A stretch of 64,000 nt of DNA from Odontesthes bonariensis (taxonomy: Eukaryota > Chordata > Actinopteri > Atheriniformes > Atherinopsidae): assembly GCF_027942865.1 (NCBI RefSeq), contig NC_134510.1, forward strand, positions 21,693,209 to 21,757,208, written 5' to 3'. The position numbers and the translations under genes were made by a program. The notes beneath the pieces were generated by a model. The model searched no databases and was not told where the DNA came from. It saw only the letters and a program-made list of their open reading frames with translations. Of this stretch, positions 1-12,718 are shown piece after piece; position 1 is the stretch's first letter, and the number at the start of each line of letters is the position of its first letter.

Positions 1-1115
1 CCCCGATGTGGCAAAGGCAACTTGACATCAGTGGGGAAAAGGATTGCTTTCAAATTGGAGAAGCCTCTTAACAGATTCAAATTTCTGATTTCAAATTGCT
101 TGTTTTGGCATTTGGCTCCCGAAAGAAATTGTCCTCTTCCTCAGGAAGAAGGCAATTCTTCCGGGAAAAAAAGTACATCTTCTTACAGCACAGCCTTATT
201 GTTTTGGTTTGTTCTTGTTCTTGTTTTTGTTTTCCTTTCCATTATTCTGGATTATGTTTCTCTTTTCGGTCTTAATAAGGTTAAAAGCTTACTCGAACTT
301 CCATGTAATGTATATTACACCAAAGAGCAGCAGCACATGCACCCATAACTGCCCAGTGCCAATTCGTTGATATGCCATGACATACTCTGTCCCTGTATCT
401 TTCCAGTGGTGACATGTTGAGAAAAGTCTTGAAGTATTCGGTGATTACCCTATCCACAGGTTTGTCTGACATTAACATGAGAAGTAAATAGTCGACAGAG
501 CCCACCATCTTGATCAGATTCTTGAATAATATTGAATATAATATTCTGATTAAATTCAACATCAAAGTTCTGGACTTGTGCCCAAATTTGACTGAACAGC
601 TTATCTATTACCTTGACATCTTATCTTATTAATCTTAATACACAATTTGCATTAAACTAGATGAATTACGAAGCCTTGAATGAAACGTGTTTTGAATGTA
701 AATTAAAGTTGTTTTCATCTTTTTATTCTACTGAACGAAATTTGGGCGGGCAGAATATGTTGAATATGAATCATAATTGGTCAGTTCCTCTATTAGGAGA
801 GCACTGATGACCTTCAAGATTTGTCCAAATAAGTTGGAAAAAAATGACTGGGCATTGGCAAAAATGCAACATTGCAAAAAATGGGCATCTTTATTCTGAA
901 GCGATGCACAAGTGTTCAGTTCTTCTCTACATTGTTGGCAGTGGTCTTTTAGTCGAGCTTCGCTGCTCTCTACAATTTTGAATCTTACTTAAAACTGACT
1001 GCGATGAGCGCTTCACAGGAAACAGTCGAGTAATCAGATGCACCCCGTGTGCAGGCTTAATGTCATTAACAGATCAGTGACTCTTTTTATGTGTTTTTTT
1101 CTTTTTCTTTTGCAG
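1..1115 (+). other. rapgef5: rapgef5 intron (left edge of window)
   Basis: No coding exon could be supported here. The stretch ends in a long pyrimidine tract and a cag acceptor immediately before the first readable exon at 1116. Small open frames on both strands lack splice signals and homology, so they are treated as chance. No repeat family was recognised. Confidence 0.6.
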
Positions 1116-4100
1116 CACAGTGGAGGATTATTCACCCAACAGAAAGGTAAGAGAAATAGACATGCTCACTCTTTTCAACATTTAGACGTCATTTAGGTGT
1201 CAAAGCCACTGTACTCACACTTCCTGCTAAAGTCATTGTTCTGTGGTCCAAACTGAAATCCTTCATGTTCTCAGGCAGAATGAATGTGTGTCATTATCCG
1301 CTCACTTCCCTTCTTTTAGAGCAAAGTTCTTTTCCACCAGTTGAGCTTGAGAGAGAACGGGCTGAACTCCAGTAGGACACAGAGGGAGACCAAGGAAGGT
1401 AAAGTCATAAAATGCGGCCTTTTTTCTCACACTCCTCCCATCATACATTGTTTCCCGTGTGAAGGAGACATTTAGTCTAAACTGTAAAACAATGGAGGTT
1501 CTGGGAATTACAGAGATATTTGGAATTCCAGATTCCGGATTTAGTTTGTGAACTATGAACTCATTTTTGCCACGCTGGAATCAGTTTACGATTCTGTTAA
1601 ATGTACGGTTCAAAGTTTAACAAGTGGCGCAGCAGAGACTGAATCTTGCCTTTTAGAGTTTGAAAACATTTTTAGAAAATATAAGGACCGCTTATCCAAG
1701 TATAATCAGGGTATGAAGAATGTATGTTTCATCTTACAAGTTCACGACGAAAGCTCAAATGTATAGTCCATCAAAAAGTTCAACAACTTTCAATATCACA
1801 CTCCACTTGTAGCCCAAGAGAAACCACAAAAGAATAAGCAATTGTGTGTTTCAGCATAAAAAAACAGCGTGAACTCTACCTTCCATTACAAACAGTTTGA
1901 TTAGCGGTCGACATCACAGCACTCTTGAGGCCTGCAGAAGCCGCTGGGTTGCTAGATGGGTTGGGTTGTGGTGAATTGTACTAAATGCTGGCGGTGCATT
2001 TTATAGTACAGCTTATTGAAACAATATTTTTCCACTTCCCCAGTGCTGTGTCACATTTATGTCAGCATGGACTCTTACCTAAGTATGAGGGTCCATTCTG
2101 AGGTAGTGGTCCAGGAGCTGTTGCAGGCAGTGGCGGAAAGAATGGACGTCCCTCCCGGGGAGCTGGTTCTCGTGGCCATCACTTATCCTGGAGGTAAACA
2201 TCATTCTAACGGACAGTACCAGCAATCACCATTTAGCCAAAGTCGTTGTTCGTTTCTTAAGATGTTATGGAATATGTAGAAACACATGCATGACAACATT
2301 GTTTTCCATGTTGATACTTTCATACAGTGCAGGTCTTATGGTGTTGCTGAAAGTAAATACTGTATTTCCAATGAAAAACTCATCACATTGTTTTTCTCAT
2401 AATACATTAAAATGCATTTATTCCTGCATTTATACTTGGTTATTGAGTTAATGTGGGAATCAGTTCAAAGGGAGAACCGTTCAGTAATATAAAGCCAGTA
2501 TCTGTTATCAGAGTCTGTCATCTGCTCTTTTTTTCAGAGCAGCCTGGCAGAGAGTCTTATCTCTAATCAGCGGTAGCTGCTCATATGCTACCTGACAGAA
2601 TCTTTAATGTTATTCTGCTATTTGTGATATGTTTTCCTCCCTGCAGGAAGACTCCTTCTACAGCCTCAGGACAGAGTTTTCTCCAATTCTTTACGGTCTG
2701 TGGGAAGGCTGCACATATGCAGGAAGGACCTCGGCGAAGTCCTGGTAGGAACGTCACTGTAATGTGTTTCATGAACAGATTACTGAACAGGGTTACCTGC
2801 CACAGGCTTAAAAGTCACATGTCCCAGAAAGTAACGCTCAGAAAGTCCACAAAGGCCAATGATGTCTTTCACAATTTTAATCAACTTATTCTAGATCCAC
2901 ACCTACGTTTTGGTGCTTCCTTTGCTTCTGCTCCTACTCATTGAATCGAATTTGACTTTGTAGTTTTTGCCAAAAACAGACAAACATAAACAGCAATTTG
3001 CCAGGGCAGTTGTTTTTTGTTTAAGTCTGTCTTTAAGATATAATATTGAAATAGAAGCTGAATGTATGGAGAGCACTGACACCGTTTTCCCTTTTCAGAA
3101 CCCGTTCACAAACAACTCAGAGCTGCAACAGAGGACGGCTCGCTTGCTGAGTTTGAACACATGGGATGTTGCTGTTGCACTCACAGACTTTGACTGGACA
3201 ATTTTTCAGTCAATGCACGAGGTATGCCTCACGACTTAAATACTTGCATCCAGACGTCTTTCTGTGCGGCCACCCCCCCCCCCCCCCAGGATACGAGGCT
3301 GCTCTGCTCATCTCCTGAGTATATATTATTCTTTTACAGCAAGAACTGGTCTACTTCACCTTCAACCGCCATGCCTGCAATAAGCACACGATGGCTTTAG
3401 AGCTGCTGCTGCAGCGCTGCAATGAAGTTCAGCTGTGGGTGATGACTGAGGTGCTACTGTGCCCAACACTCTGCAAAAGGGTCCAGCTCATCAAGAAGTT
3501 CATCAAGATTGCTGCCCAGTCAGTAGCTTTATTCACATCCCATTGTGAAGGGAAATGTATAGATTGTAATCATACTGTGTAAGCACTGGCCTCTCACACG
3601 GCTGTAGTGTTAGAGGGGTAGATTTGCATGAGAATGCTGCTCCCTCTAGTGGCACAATAGTAAAATGCATCTTCTTTCATGCTGCTGAGTACCCCTGGAA
3701 GTAACTCTATTGATCTTTTACAGCTGTAAAGCACAGAGGAACCTCAACTGTTTCTTTGCCATCATTATGGGCTTGAATGCTGCAGCCATTAGCCGCCTGA
3801 GTCAGACATGGGAGGTTGGTTTCTTTCTTTTTTTCCTACTTTCATGTCTGCAGCTGAACTACTTGAAAATAAAATTCATGTTAATATCCCTGCAGAAAAT
3901 TCCTGGAAAATTCCGAAAGCTGTTTTCAGAGCTGGAGACAGTCACAGTAAGTATACTCAGTGACGAGCGTTGACATCAACGGACAATGTAACAAGGAATA
4001 CAGACTGTACGTATGTGTGGCTAAAACAATCAGATGCCTTTCATTGCTAAAAGCTTGTCAAAACATCAGGGGCTTTACATGATTATTAGAGTCTAATCCT

Positions 4101-5488
4101 GCCATAAGTCAGCTCTAACAAAGCCTGCATGCACAGGCACACACAGCCACCCCCCCAGAGGATTACACTCATTTTCAAAACGTCTTCACAGGATCCCACG
4201 CTGAACCACAAGGCCTACAGGGACTCCTTCAAGAAGATGAAGGCTCCAAAGATTCCCTTTCTTCCTCTGCTTCTGAAAGGTGTGCTCCACATACTCCATT
4301 CAGTACACAAACTAATCCAACCCTCTCGCTGGAGAGAGGCTTCTGCGAGGCAAACTTCTTATCTCAAAACAAACAGATGTTTTACCTCAAATGCCTGTTG
4401 TTGAATACAAAGTAAATGTTTGTGTTTTAGATATCACTTTCATTCACGAAGGCAACAAGACGTTTCACGATAACCTGGTCAATTTTGAAAAGCTGGTAAG
4501 GTTGTGCGTTTTTTTCTTGCACTGTATATGTTACAGCACAGAAAACATACACAATACACAAGTGCAGAATTTGAAATGTTTAATGAATGTCCTTTATTTC
4601 CAGCACATGATAGCGGACATGGCGCGGCTCATCCGTCAGTGTCAGAAAGATCACATGGGTCAGTGTTAAGGTCATTCGTGACTTCTGCTATGATGGGAAA
4701 TAACCAGTGCTTTATGAAAAGTTTTTTGTTATGCTTCTGTTACTGCTATGCCTTGTGATTGTGAAACCAACTGGGAGTCATCTGAGAGGAAAATAGAGCA
4801 TTTATGTGTCCTCTTTATTTGCAATCTGTGCCATTGGTTTTGCGCCCTTTGCATGGAGACACGAGGAGTTCCTATTCCAGGGTAAAATTCAATCAATCAA
4901 TTCATCCTTATTTTAAAACCCCTTTTTCAAGCAAAATGCTTTCGAAAAGAATGAAAGGACCGAAGCAAGACATACATTTTTTTCTAAAAAAAGATTAAAA
5001 GAATGACAGATACTTAACAGTAAAATATCAAACTCCAGTATATTCTTGTTCAACATGTCTCCTGGTACTAAAGATATCAGCAAACCCACAAACAGCCAAT
5101 ACCTCAATGAACCACCTGAAAATGACACGAAAGCCTGCCTGTTGGAGAGACATTTCAAATTTCAGTGTTCCATTTTACCAGCGGGGCCATTTTAAGTTCC
5201 ATGACCATGAAATGTGTGCACCTCTAACAGCTGAGCAAAAAGCAGTCTGTGCACATCATGCACATTTAGCTCCAAACTGTGTGTGTTTGATCAATATATC
5301 AAGGCATTATACACATGTGCTGTGTGGTTTAATAAGATTCTTGGGTACTGACATGGGTTTAAAGTTGCTTTATTACACAATTTTTCTGCATAATATATCC
5401 GAATGAATAATAAAAAATAGATAATTTGACACCAACATGGTTAAATGTAATGACATTTGCTGCTAAAAGTTGGATTTCATTTGCTCTG

Positions 5489-5527
<39 letters not shown>

Positions 5528-6173
5528 AACTTTCCTATGCAGAAAGAAATTGGATAATATGATCTTAGCAATTGATTCTTAAAAAATCTTGAGTAAAATA
5601 GATAAGAAAAGGATGAAAACTTTCTGGTTTTGAAAAGATTTTTTGGGGCATTTGATCATGGATTTTGTAGCCTGCGGTGCGCTCCTGAATGTATCGTGTC
5701 TTATTCTGTGGCTGTGGGCATGTACCTCACAACTGTGAGAACAGATTGCCAATCCCTGGAGGTGGTTTATAAATGGAGAGTACAGATTTACATGTGGCTC
5801 TCTTTCTCAGATGAGCACAGACGGGCTCCACATATAATCAGTTACACAGGAGCAAAAGTGAATAACGCAATTACAGATACTACTGTGTGCAGGCTTGTCT
5901 TTTCATCAAACCAACTAGTCATGTATGAGCAAATGCTCCAGGATTTTTCATCATGCCTCACTTGAACCCATACTGAGATTTTACAAAAGTGAACAAGAGT
6001 TATTGTGGGTACGGTTGTCACACTGGAACTAAAATACTTGTATTTTTCTTCTAGGAAATGGAATCACCCAGAAGAGCAGCTCGGAGGTGCGAGCCCACAT
6101 CGACTACCTTCATGTCATCGACAATCAGCAGACTCTGTTTGAACTGTCACACAGGCTGGAGCCCCGGGCGTAG
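1116..6173 (+). CDS. rapgef5: rapgef5, Rap guanine nucleotide exchange factor, 3' half (partial, 5' end outside window)
   Basis: EPAC-related GEF that loads GTP onto Rap-family small GTPases. Twelve exons can be chained in phase: 1116-1146, 1320-1398, 2044-2193, 2647-2744, 3099-3221, 3340-3518, 3724-3814, 3896-3946, 4192-4279, 4431-4495, 4604-4658, 6055-6173. They give 375 codons plus a TAG stop; the first base finishes a codon begun upstream, so the N-terminal domains lie to the left of the window. The readable protein is a short linker, an RA/ubiquitin-like region, then the RasGEF (CDC25) catalytic domain ending in SHRLEPRA, the usual C-terminus of this group. The choice of rapgef5 over rapgef4 or rapgefl1 rests on remembered sequence ([17 protein letters not shown]) and on convergent linkage to dnah11 as in human. 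Family certain, paralogue likely. All junctions are GT-AG. Confidence 0.88.
2044..2744 (+). CDS. rapgef5: rapgef5 exons encoding the RA/ubiquitin-like region
   Basis: Two exons (2044-2193 and 2647-2744) encode about 83 residues beginning [20 protein letters not shown] and ending CRKDLGEVL. The pattern of short strands, a helix ([14 protein letters not shown]) and a loop ([15 protein letters not shown]) fits the Ras-association/ubiquitin-like fold that sits between the REM and catalytic domains in EPAC-type GEFs. The split glycine codon at the 2193/2647 junction joins in frame. The first exon of the pair completes a valine codon from the 1320-1398 exon. The domain call is by family knowledge; the exon boundaries are directly visible. 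Confidence 0.8.
3099..6173 (+). CDS. rapgef5: rapgef5 exons encoding the RasGEF (CDC25) catalytic domain
   Basis: Nine exons (3099-3221 to 6055-6173) encode the complete exchange domain. Landmarks in order: [20 protein letters not shown] at the domain start, then [36 protein letters not shown] across the 3518/3724 junction (split CA|C histidine codon), [62 protein letters not shown] in pieces, NLVNFEKL, and the terminal [18 protein letters not shown]. The NFFAI-type SCR3 segment and the FIHEGN motif are hallmarks of active Rap/Ras GEFs. I see no frameshift or missing catalytic segment. The last intron, 4659-6054, is the longest in this part and holds an (AT)17 run. Confidence 0.9.
3273..3287. 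repeat. C15 homopolymer in a rapgef5 intron
   Basis: Fifteen consecutive C residues between the exons 3099-3221 and 3340-3518, about 50 bp from the latter exon's acceptor. Prone to sequencing and replication slippage. Confidence 0.95.
5491..5524. repeat. (AT)n microsatellite in the last rapgef5 intron
   Basis: Seventeen AT units without interruption. Confidence 0.97.
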
Positions 6174-8010
6174 TGAAAAGCTCCTTCTATTCTTCCCTCT
6201 CTGTCAGCCACTCTGCGGAATTGCGAACAATCTATCACTGTATCATCAGGTATCACTCAGGACTCAGTCGGCAATCACAGGAACACCGCATGATCCCGGC
6301 TGAAGAAAGGAGGGGAGCCTTTCAATCAGGAGACTATCACCACAGACATAAACAAGCAGTAAATGACACATCTTACAATGAGTGGAAAAATGTTTGCATG
6401 TATGCACAACAGCGACTGATCCATAGAAACTGAAAGAAGGCTCAGCTATCACCATAAAACGGCGGCGCTGCAGTGCCAGCAGTTTAACTGCAGCAACAGC
6501 AGAAGCCCCGAGCCACAGACGTTTATCAAATACATCTCCATCTGTGAGGCCAGAGATGCTGTTGTTCCTTTCCTGTCCAACAGATGGCAGAAGCTCTCAA
6601 GTGTAGAGCTGGTCTAACAATGGCCCATTGCAATTGAACAGCTCCACTTTGTGGAAAATGAACAGCCTGCAAAAAACTGTTTGCAGGTGAAATGCTAACG
6701 AGCAACAGGAAGAATCAAGGACGTCCTCTTAGCAGCTTCTTTGGGAGCTTTCAGCACATCACAGTTATTTAGATCATATGATGCGGACCGGTTCATCATA
6801 CATCTTTTGCTATTTTCAGACAGTGTTAAAAAGTCTGGGCGCGGAAGTTTTTGTCAGATAAGAATAAGTCTGGTAACAACTCCTTCGCACACAAGTCTGT
6901 GTCCAAGAGTTTTGACACAACCCACACATTCTGTATCCTGATATAAAACAAACTTGTTATCCCTGGAATAAAGCAGTCAACAAGCAGACGTCTTGCTCAA
7001 TCAAGATGAAGGAAACAGTAACAACGATTAAATATTTTACATTTTTAAATCTTATTTTACGTGAATTTCTTCCATTGCAGTATTTTTTTACTTACCAGTG
7101 CAGCACAATAGATGATTTACATAAGACTGATTGTTTTAGTGCAGGAAAACTAGAGAATATACAATATACTGTGTCTTATTGGTGTGTGAGCTGGCATGTT
7201 AGAGCCAAATCCCATGTTACGAAATGCTAATCTCTCATCATTTTAAAAGCATCGAGTTGAGCTGTGGACAATCAGTTAAAGGAAGCAGCTGCATTGTAAT
7301 GTTCCATCTCCGTGTTGATTAAAACAATTCGGAGATCGACTTCAGCTTTTGGTGTGCGAGACTGAAAGAGGAAAACATTAGAATCTAAAAGGACTCTGTT
7401 GATCTCTCATCTTGACCAATGTATTGTAAAGGAAACGCAGGTTTTGATGCGGTAGGTTAAAGAGACCTTGTGAATAACGAGCAATAGCAAAATCAAACGC
7501 TGCAGCACCTTCTGGACAAAAATGAGAAGAAAAAAAAAAAAAGACCATTTGTTAATTTTTAAGTGTGTAGTAACACTTTATAGTGTATAGCCAAGTGAAG
7601 ACTCTCCTTTGCCACTTAAATCAGATCGGTTCAATAAGACATTGTGAAGCATTTTATGCTGAATTCTGGAGAGTTTGATTTGTATATTTTGAATTTGTAG
7701 TCCTCCGTTGGCATGAAAAGAACGTGCTTTAGCAGCGTTTCCTTTCAAAAATCAGCTTCATCATCAACAATGTACAGTTGATTCTATTTATACCGTGTAA
7801 ATATGTGTTGAAATTCTGGATATGGATATTTATTTCAGAATTATTTATTTGTTATAGACAACCCTTATGTTACTACTGTTCAACAGTTTCAGGACGCACT
7901 GTTTCGGCTGGTCTGTATGACATGTGGAACCATAGACTGACCACCACTTCCATCTGTGCATGCAATAAAATATTTTTCATCGACATGAACCGTCTGGTCT
8001 TAATAAACTG
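6174..8010 (+). other. rapgef5: rapgef5 3' untranslated region (end uncertain)
   Basis: After the TAG at 6171-6173 the sequence becomes non-coding and AT-rich. Candidate AATAAA polyadenylation signals are at 6967-6972, 7964-7969 and 8002-8007; the last two lie 38 bp apart and are the likeliest distal sites, giving a 3'UTR of about 1.8 kb. The 3' end is inferred only from these hexamers. Confidence 0.5.
7964..8007 (+). terminator. paired polyadenylation signals, probable rapgef5 3' end
   Basis: Two AATAAA hexamers (7964-7969 and 8002-8007) lie close together at the end of the non-coding tail of rapgef5. Cleavage would be expected 10-30 bp after either one. An earlier AATAAA at 6967 could give a shorter isoform. 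Confidence 0.4.
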
Positions 8011-10435
8011 AAGAGTGGCGACTTCATTCATAAAAGCAAACGCTGCTTTCAAAGGCCAGCAATGCTCAAGTTCCCACCGGTTACAGCAAGTTTAAACAGC
8101 CGTCTTATTGAAACATAAGACGACTAAACATCCCCCAAAAACAAACTAAAAAAAAGGGACTTTGTTATATATAACAGTCTCATTTTAGCGACTTCTGCTT
8201 TGTAATTTGTAATATGATATAATATGAAGATAAACTAGTGTATTGTTTTGTCTTTTATTTCAATGTGCTTTGGTTTTTTAACATAAAGGAGGATCAAACT
8301 GATTAGAAGGGAATGAAAAAGGAAAGCACAAGGCAGTGGGTTCATAATAACTGAAAACATTTCTATAGTCAACACTTCCCTCTATTTTTTCTATCTATTT
8401 ACAATTATGGGGTCTCACAAGAAGAATAGAAGGTGCTGTACAGACCAGCATTCATTATTACAGTTAAGATGAAAATAAAACATCTGTACTTGTGAATTTA
8501 CTTTTCTTTAGAAATAACATGACAAAGCCCCAGGACCTCAGACCCTGATGAACTTCAGCTCACTGCAGTGAACATTTTTTGCAGTTATTTTGTCAACTGT
8601 ACATTATTTGATATTAACTTCATTAATTGTGGTAGACTGTGGTCCTTAATGAAGACACCACAAACACATTTCCATTAAACACAAGCAAGACATAAATGTA
8701 ATGCTCCCACAGCTAACTTTTGTAGCTCTTGTGGGTTAATATTTAACCTAATTTGACACTTTTTTTTCAGGAAAATATCTTGTACTTAAGTGCAATTTTA
8801 AATGTTTCTGTATGTTTTTTTCACAATAAGAACCCCCCAAAAATATATACATTTGGTGCTTTGAGGCGGAGGGGTGACCCAGATGCCCTTTTTGCCTTAA
8901 ACCAGGTGTCCTGCTCGGCCTTTAACGTGACTTATCTGTGGCACGACCCCTGCTGCTCCGGGTCTCGCACCCTGCCATTTCCTCCCAAACACTGCCAGCA
9001 CTGTATCATTTCCCTGTCACCAAATGACTGGCTAGCTGCTGCGGCGTGCTAATGAGAGGAAGAGAAGGCAGATGAAGAGAATCTGCAGGAAGACAGGTTC
9101 TTCATTTCCCCCCTGCAATACAATACGCAGAATCAATCTTCTGTCTTCCATGTGTCTGTCTGCAGCCACTTTGGCTGCAGGGAGGAATTAAGATCAACAC
9201 AACAGTTATTAGCGTTGGAGAAAATCTTATTTGAGAAGGGTGTTGATTTGACCTCCCCCACCTCCCCAAAAAATACCAGTGTGATTCAGTGGCTGTAATT
9301 TGTATTCCACAAAGACATTTGTTTATTCTAGCATGGCACATGCCTCGTTTCCCACTGAAGATAATAAAAATCAGAAAGATCACATTCTTTTAAAGAAAAA
9401 AACAATCGTCTTGAACAGTAAGTGTAGCCTGATTTTACTGAAATCCTTTTTTATCTCCTTTCTCACTGTTTCCTTTGTGTGGACACAAATGTATTTATTG
9501 TAGCGATGTGCAACATGAAGTTAACTTTGACTTTGGAGCTGCTGCTAATACATCTACAGACACAACTCCTTCAGCCTTTATTCATAATCAGAGTCCAAAT
9601 TTAATCTGAGCATCTTCTCACTTTTCCATTAACCTCCGTTAAATTGCTTTAAAAAGACAACATTCTTGATAAGGTGACTCTTTCCTTGCACTCATTCAAA
9701 GTTAAAGGTTTAATTTTGTTCTGATTAAGTTAATCAGATGCTAACAGAGAGATGAGAAAGATAAAGGATGGGTAATCTAATGTGTTGCTTTCTAATACAA
9801 AGCTATCAGTGTCTTTGAATAGGTTTTTCCAACAGGCTCGGCTGAATGAATTACACTAGTCTGTTAGTATTCTGCCTCTGCCGTACAAAAGGTCAATGTC
9901 AAATGCACCTCATTTAAAAGTCAATAGCAACCATGCACATCATCTCCTGGGAATTTGGCCCGGGAACCCTCCAGACAGCATTGTGTATCATTCAGTTAGC
10001 AGAGGGCAGCCAGAGAGCTTTTTTAATCTTGACCTTCCAATAAAATATGCTCCCCATCCAGAATTACATGCTCTAAAATGGAGACATAAGCTTCCAACAA
10101 ATCATGGACAGACTCAAGGGAGACATGCAACAGTGTCAGACAACAGGTTCAACACTGTCTGATAAGTAAATCTACTTCCTTATTTTCTTCACTTTTTAAA
10201 TTCAAAATGTATTCATTGACTCCATTCCCACTGCTAAAAAAAAAATCATTCGAAAACAAAAATGCTAAAATTGTATTACTGTGGTTAGTAATTATAACTA
10301 AGATGTAAGACAGTTTAGTATTAAACTGTATTGTAACATGATCAATACTGTTTATATAATAGTTTAAATACTGTTTGCATAACATTGTGAGTAGATATTA
10401 GAAAGAAAATACCTTATTCTAACTTCACTTCTGTC
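8011..10435. other. intergenic spacer between convergent rapgef5 and dnah11
   Basis: About 2.4 kb between the probable rapgef5 3' end and the dnah11 stop codon. I see no exon chain on either strand, in particular none for a CDCA7-type zinc-finger protein, which lies here in human. Two patches (about 8870-9060 and 9920-10150) are less AT-rich and of higher complexity than the rest, but carry no recognisable gene. The dnah11 3'UTR must start at 10435 and run down; TTTAAT at about 10022 (ATTAAA on the minus strand) is a weak polyadenylation candidate. Confidence 0.55.
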
Positions 10436-12718
10436 TCACACAGACAAGAGTAATGCAACTCCAGCCACAACCCACTTGGCTGGAGGCTGTTTGGTTTTCA
10501 GGTGGAAGGCCCAGACATATGTGGGCCCACGCTGTTTAGTGCGATACACTGGGCACTCGAAAGTGTTCTTGAGCTCCTGCTCCTCTGCAGGCACGGCTCT
10601 AACATACAGCACCGGCATGGCTGGGGTCAGATCCCTCAAGACCGCCTCCGAGATGACGCCAGCCTGAGTGTCCCAACGTGCTCCTAAAATGACAAAGGAC
10701 ACGTTACGCAACATTTAAATGTTGTACAATGCCGTCAAAAACTGACTGGATTTTTTCTTGGTGAAACAAATCTGACCTTCCATGAAGAGTCCATGGATGT
10801 AGGCTCCCTCCCTTGGAGGATGTCCAAAGTCATCTTTCATCTTCTTTGTTACATCCACAGTCAGAGTCACGTTGTCCAGCGGCCACTGATTCTTGCGAGC
10901 GATACTCTGCAGCACAGCTGTAAAACACGACTGCATGTTAATATTTCGGTTCTACTGGTGCTCGTGTTGTCAAAAGCGTCGTCTTCTGCATCCATTGGAA
11001 TCTCACCAGTGAGGAAAGACTGTGGGTTGAAAAGTCCTGAGAGCCAGACAACTGCAGGTAGAACAAAGTCTTGAGTCCAACTGTCCAGCTCATGACAACT
11101 ACATATTAGATCCCCCAACCTATAAAATAAACACACTGTTATCAACAAAGTGGGAATGTAAAGGTAATACATTATAACTAGAATATATAATAAAGTTTGA
11201 GTAATAAAATACAGATGACAGACTGAAAACTTACCAGAGTGCCAGTGTTTTGGTGGAGGGAAAAGCCAGCCTGGCCCAGGAATCTGGGACAAAATCATTG
11301 AACAGTGCAGACTGCAGAGTCTCCATACTGGAGGAGATGGTGAGTTCTCCCTGTGGACAGAGAAAAAACCCTTTGCTACTATACAATGCTACCATTATTA
11401 CTGTACACATTATAGCTGGAAGTACACAGTCACAGTAAACTGTACCTTTAAGCCAAGATCGAGCTCACTGAGGGACTTCCTTATGTCTGCGAGCAGAAGA
11501 TTCATGCGCTCGCACTCCTGAAAGCACACTAATGTGTGTGGGCTTCGTTCGGTTATCTTTGCCATCATCTCTGCTACATTATACTCCTCAGGAAGTTTCT
11601 CAAGAATATCATCCACTATAGACATAACCTGAGAAAAATAGTAACTTGGTTAGGTTTGGGTTATAAATTTCTCTCATTTCCTTTTCCAAAGGACATACGT
11701 CTCTGCCTGCACACCTTCTCCTCTATGCTCTGAGCTGACCCGTCTCCTCTGGCAGAGTCGTGTGGCTGCAGATCCAGCAGAGTCTTGAAGAGGTTGCCTG
11801 AAGTTACAGTGAGACAATCGAGCTCAGCATTCGGATGGAGACCGTACAAAGTCGGGTTCTCAGCAGGGAGATGTTCATTAATGTAACCGTGGTAACCGGT
11901 GAGGTCCAAGAATGGAGGAGCCAGAAACCCTGGGCACAGAAACAGCTCCGCTTCAAGCTATAAATTGATGATTTAGAAGACAAAGAAGAAATCAAAAGAA
12001 ATCAATTAAGATCCACCTGAACCTTCAAGCAAAGATTAGGCTGTGTTTTTTTAGAATGAAGTATGATGGACAGAAACTACATGCAAGACAGCAAAGCACA
12101 CCGATTTCTGTTCTCTAAACACTAAACAAATAGTTTTTTTTAGAGAAAGTGGAAAAGGACTAAGCAGTTTAATCAGTTGGAGTTAAACTTGAAAATAAAA
12201 TCACCGTATAACACTTGAGGCAGTGTGTCAGGCGGCACCTTGCAGCTAAACATCCGTACATTGTACGGTGAAACCACATTACAAACTAGAGGACAAGGAG
12301 CCCGTGACAACTTTAAGTGCAAAAACTGCAGTTTGGTTTTACATCCCAAGAGGGCACCCTTTACCTTAAAAACAACACAAAGAAATTCAATGAAGTTGTG
12401 CAGATATTCTTTACAATTTGGCATTGTGGAAATCCATAAGATCGAACTATTTAGATAAACGAGTAGAGTTTTTGAGAATCTTAAAACTTGTGGTGAAAAA
12501 CAAACAAACAAACAAACAACCAAACAGTAAAATCAATGACATCAAACACTTTAAAGTGAACAGATTATCCTCACAAGGCAACGTCAACACTGACTTACCA
12601 TTTTTGTATGCATGTAGTCTTGCAGATAGGTTTTACACAGCCTTCTATCCCAGTCATCGGTAATGTGTCCTCCATACATGATCTCTCCAAAAAGATAGCA
12701 CAAGTCCTCCCACGGCAC
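10436..12718 (-). CDS. dnah11: dnah11 exons 76-82: C-terminal domain
   Basis: Residues 4064-4450 and the stop. Exons: 12599-12718, 11715-11957, 11446-11628, 11235-11350, 11007-11119, 10777-10917, 10436-10683. Motifs: [59 protein letters not shown] across a split alanine codon, [20 protein letters not shown], and a final [12 protein letters not shown] with the terminus [10 protein letters not shown] followed by TGA. The C-terminal domain packs under the ring and modulates processivity. The ending matches the normal family C-terminus, so the gene is not truncated. Confidence 0.92.

Noticed and set aside
1548-1766. 72-codon open frame in a rapgef5 intron
   Set aside because: No splice sites fit, no similarity recognised, and it is not in phase with the flanking exons.
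5630-5965. 111-codon open frame in the last rapgef5 intron
   Set aside because: Does not join neighbouring exons, and the family protein has no insert at this point.
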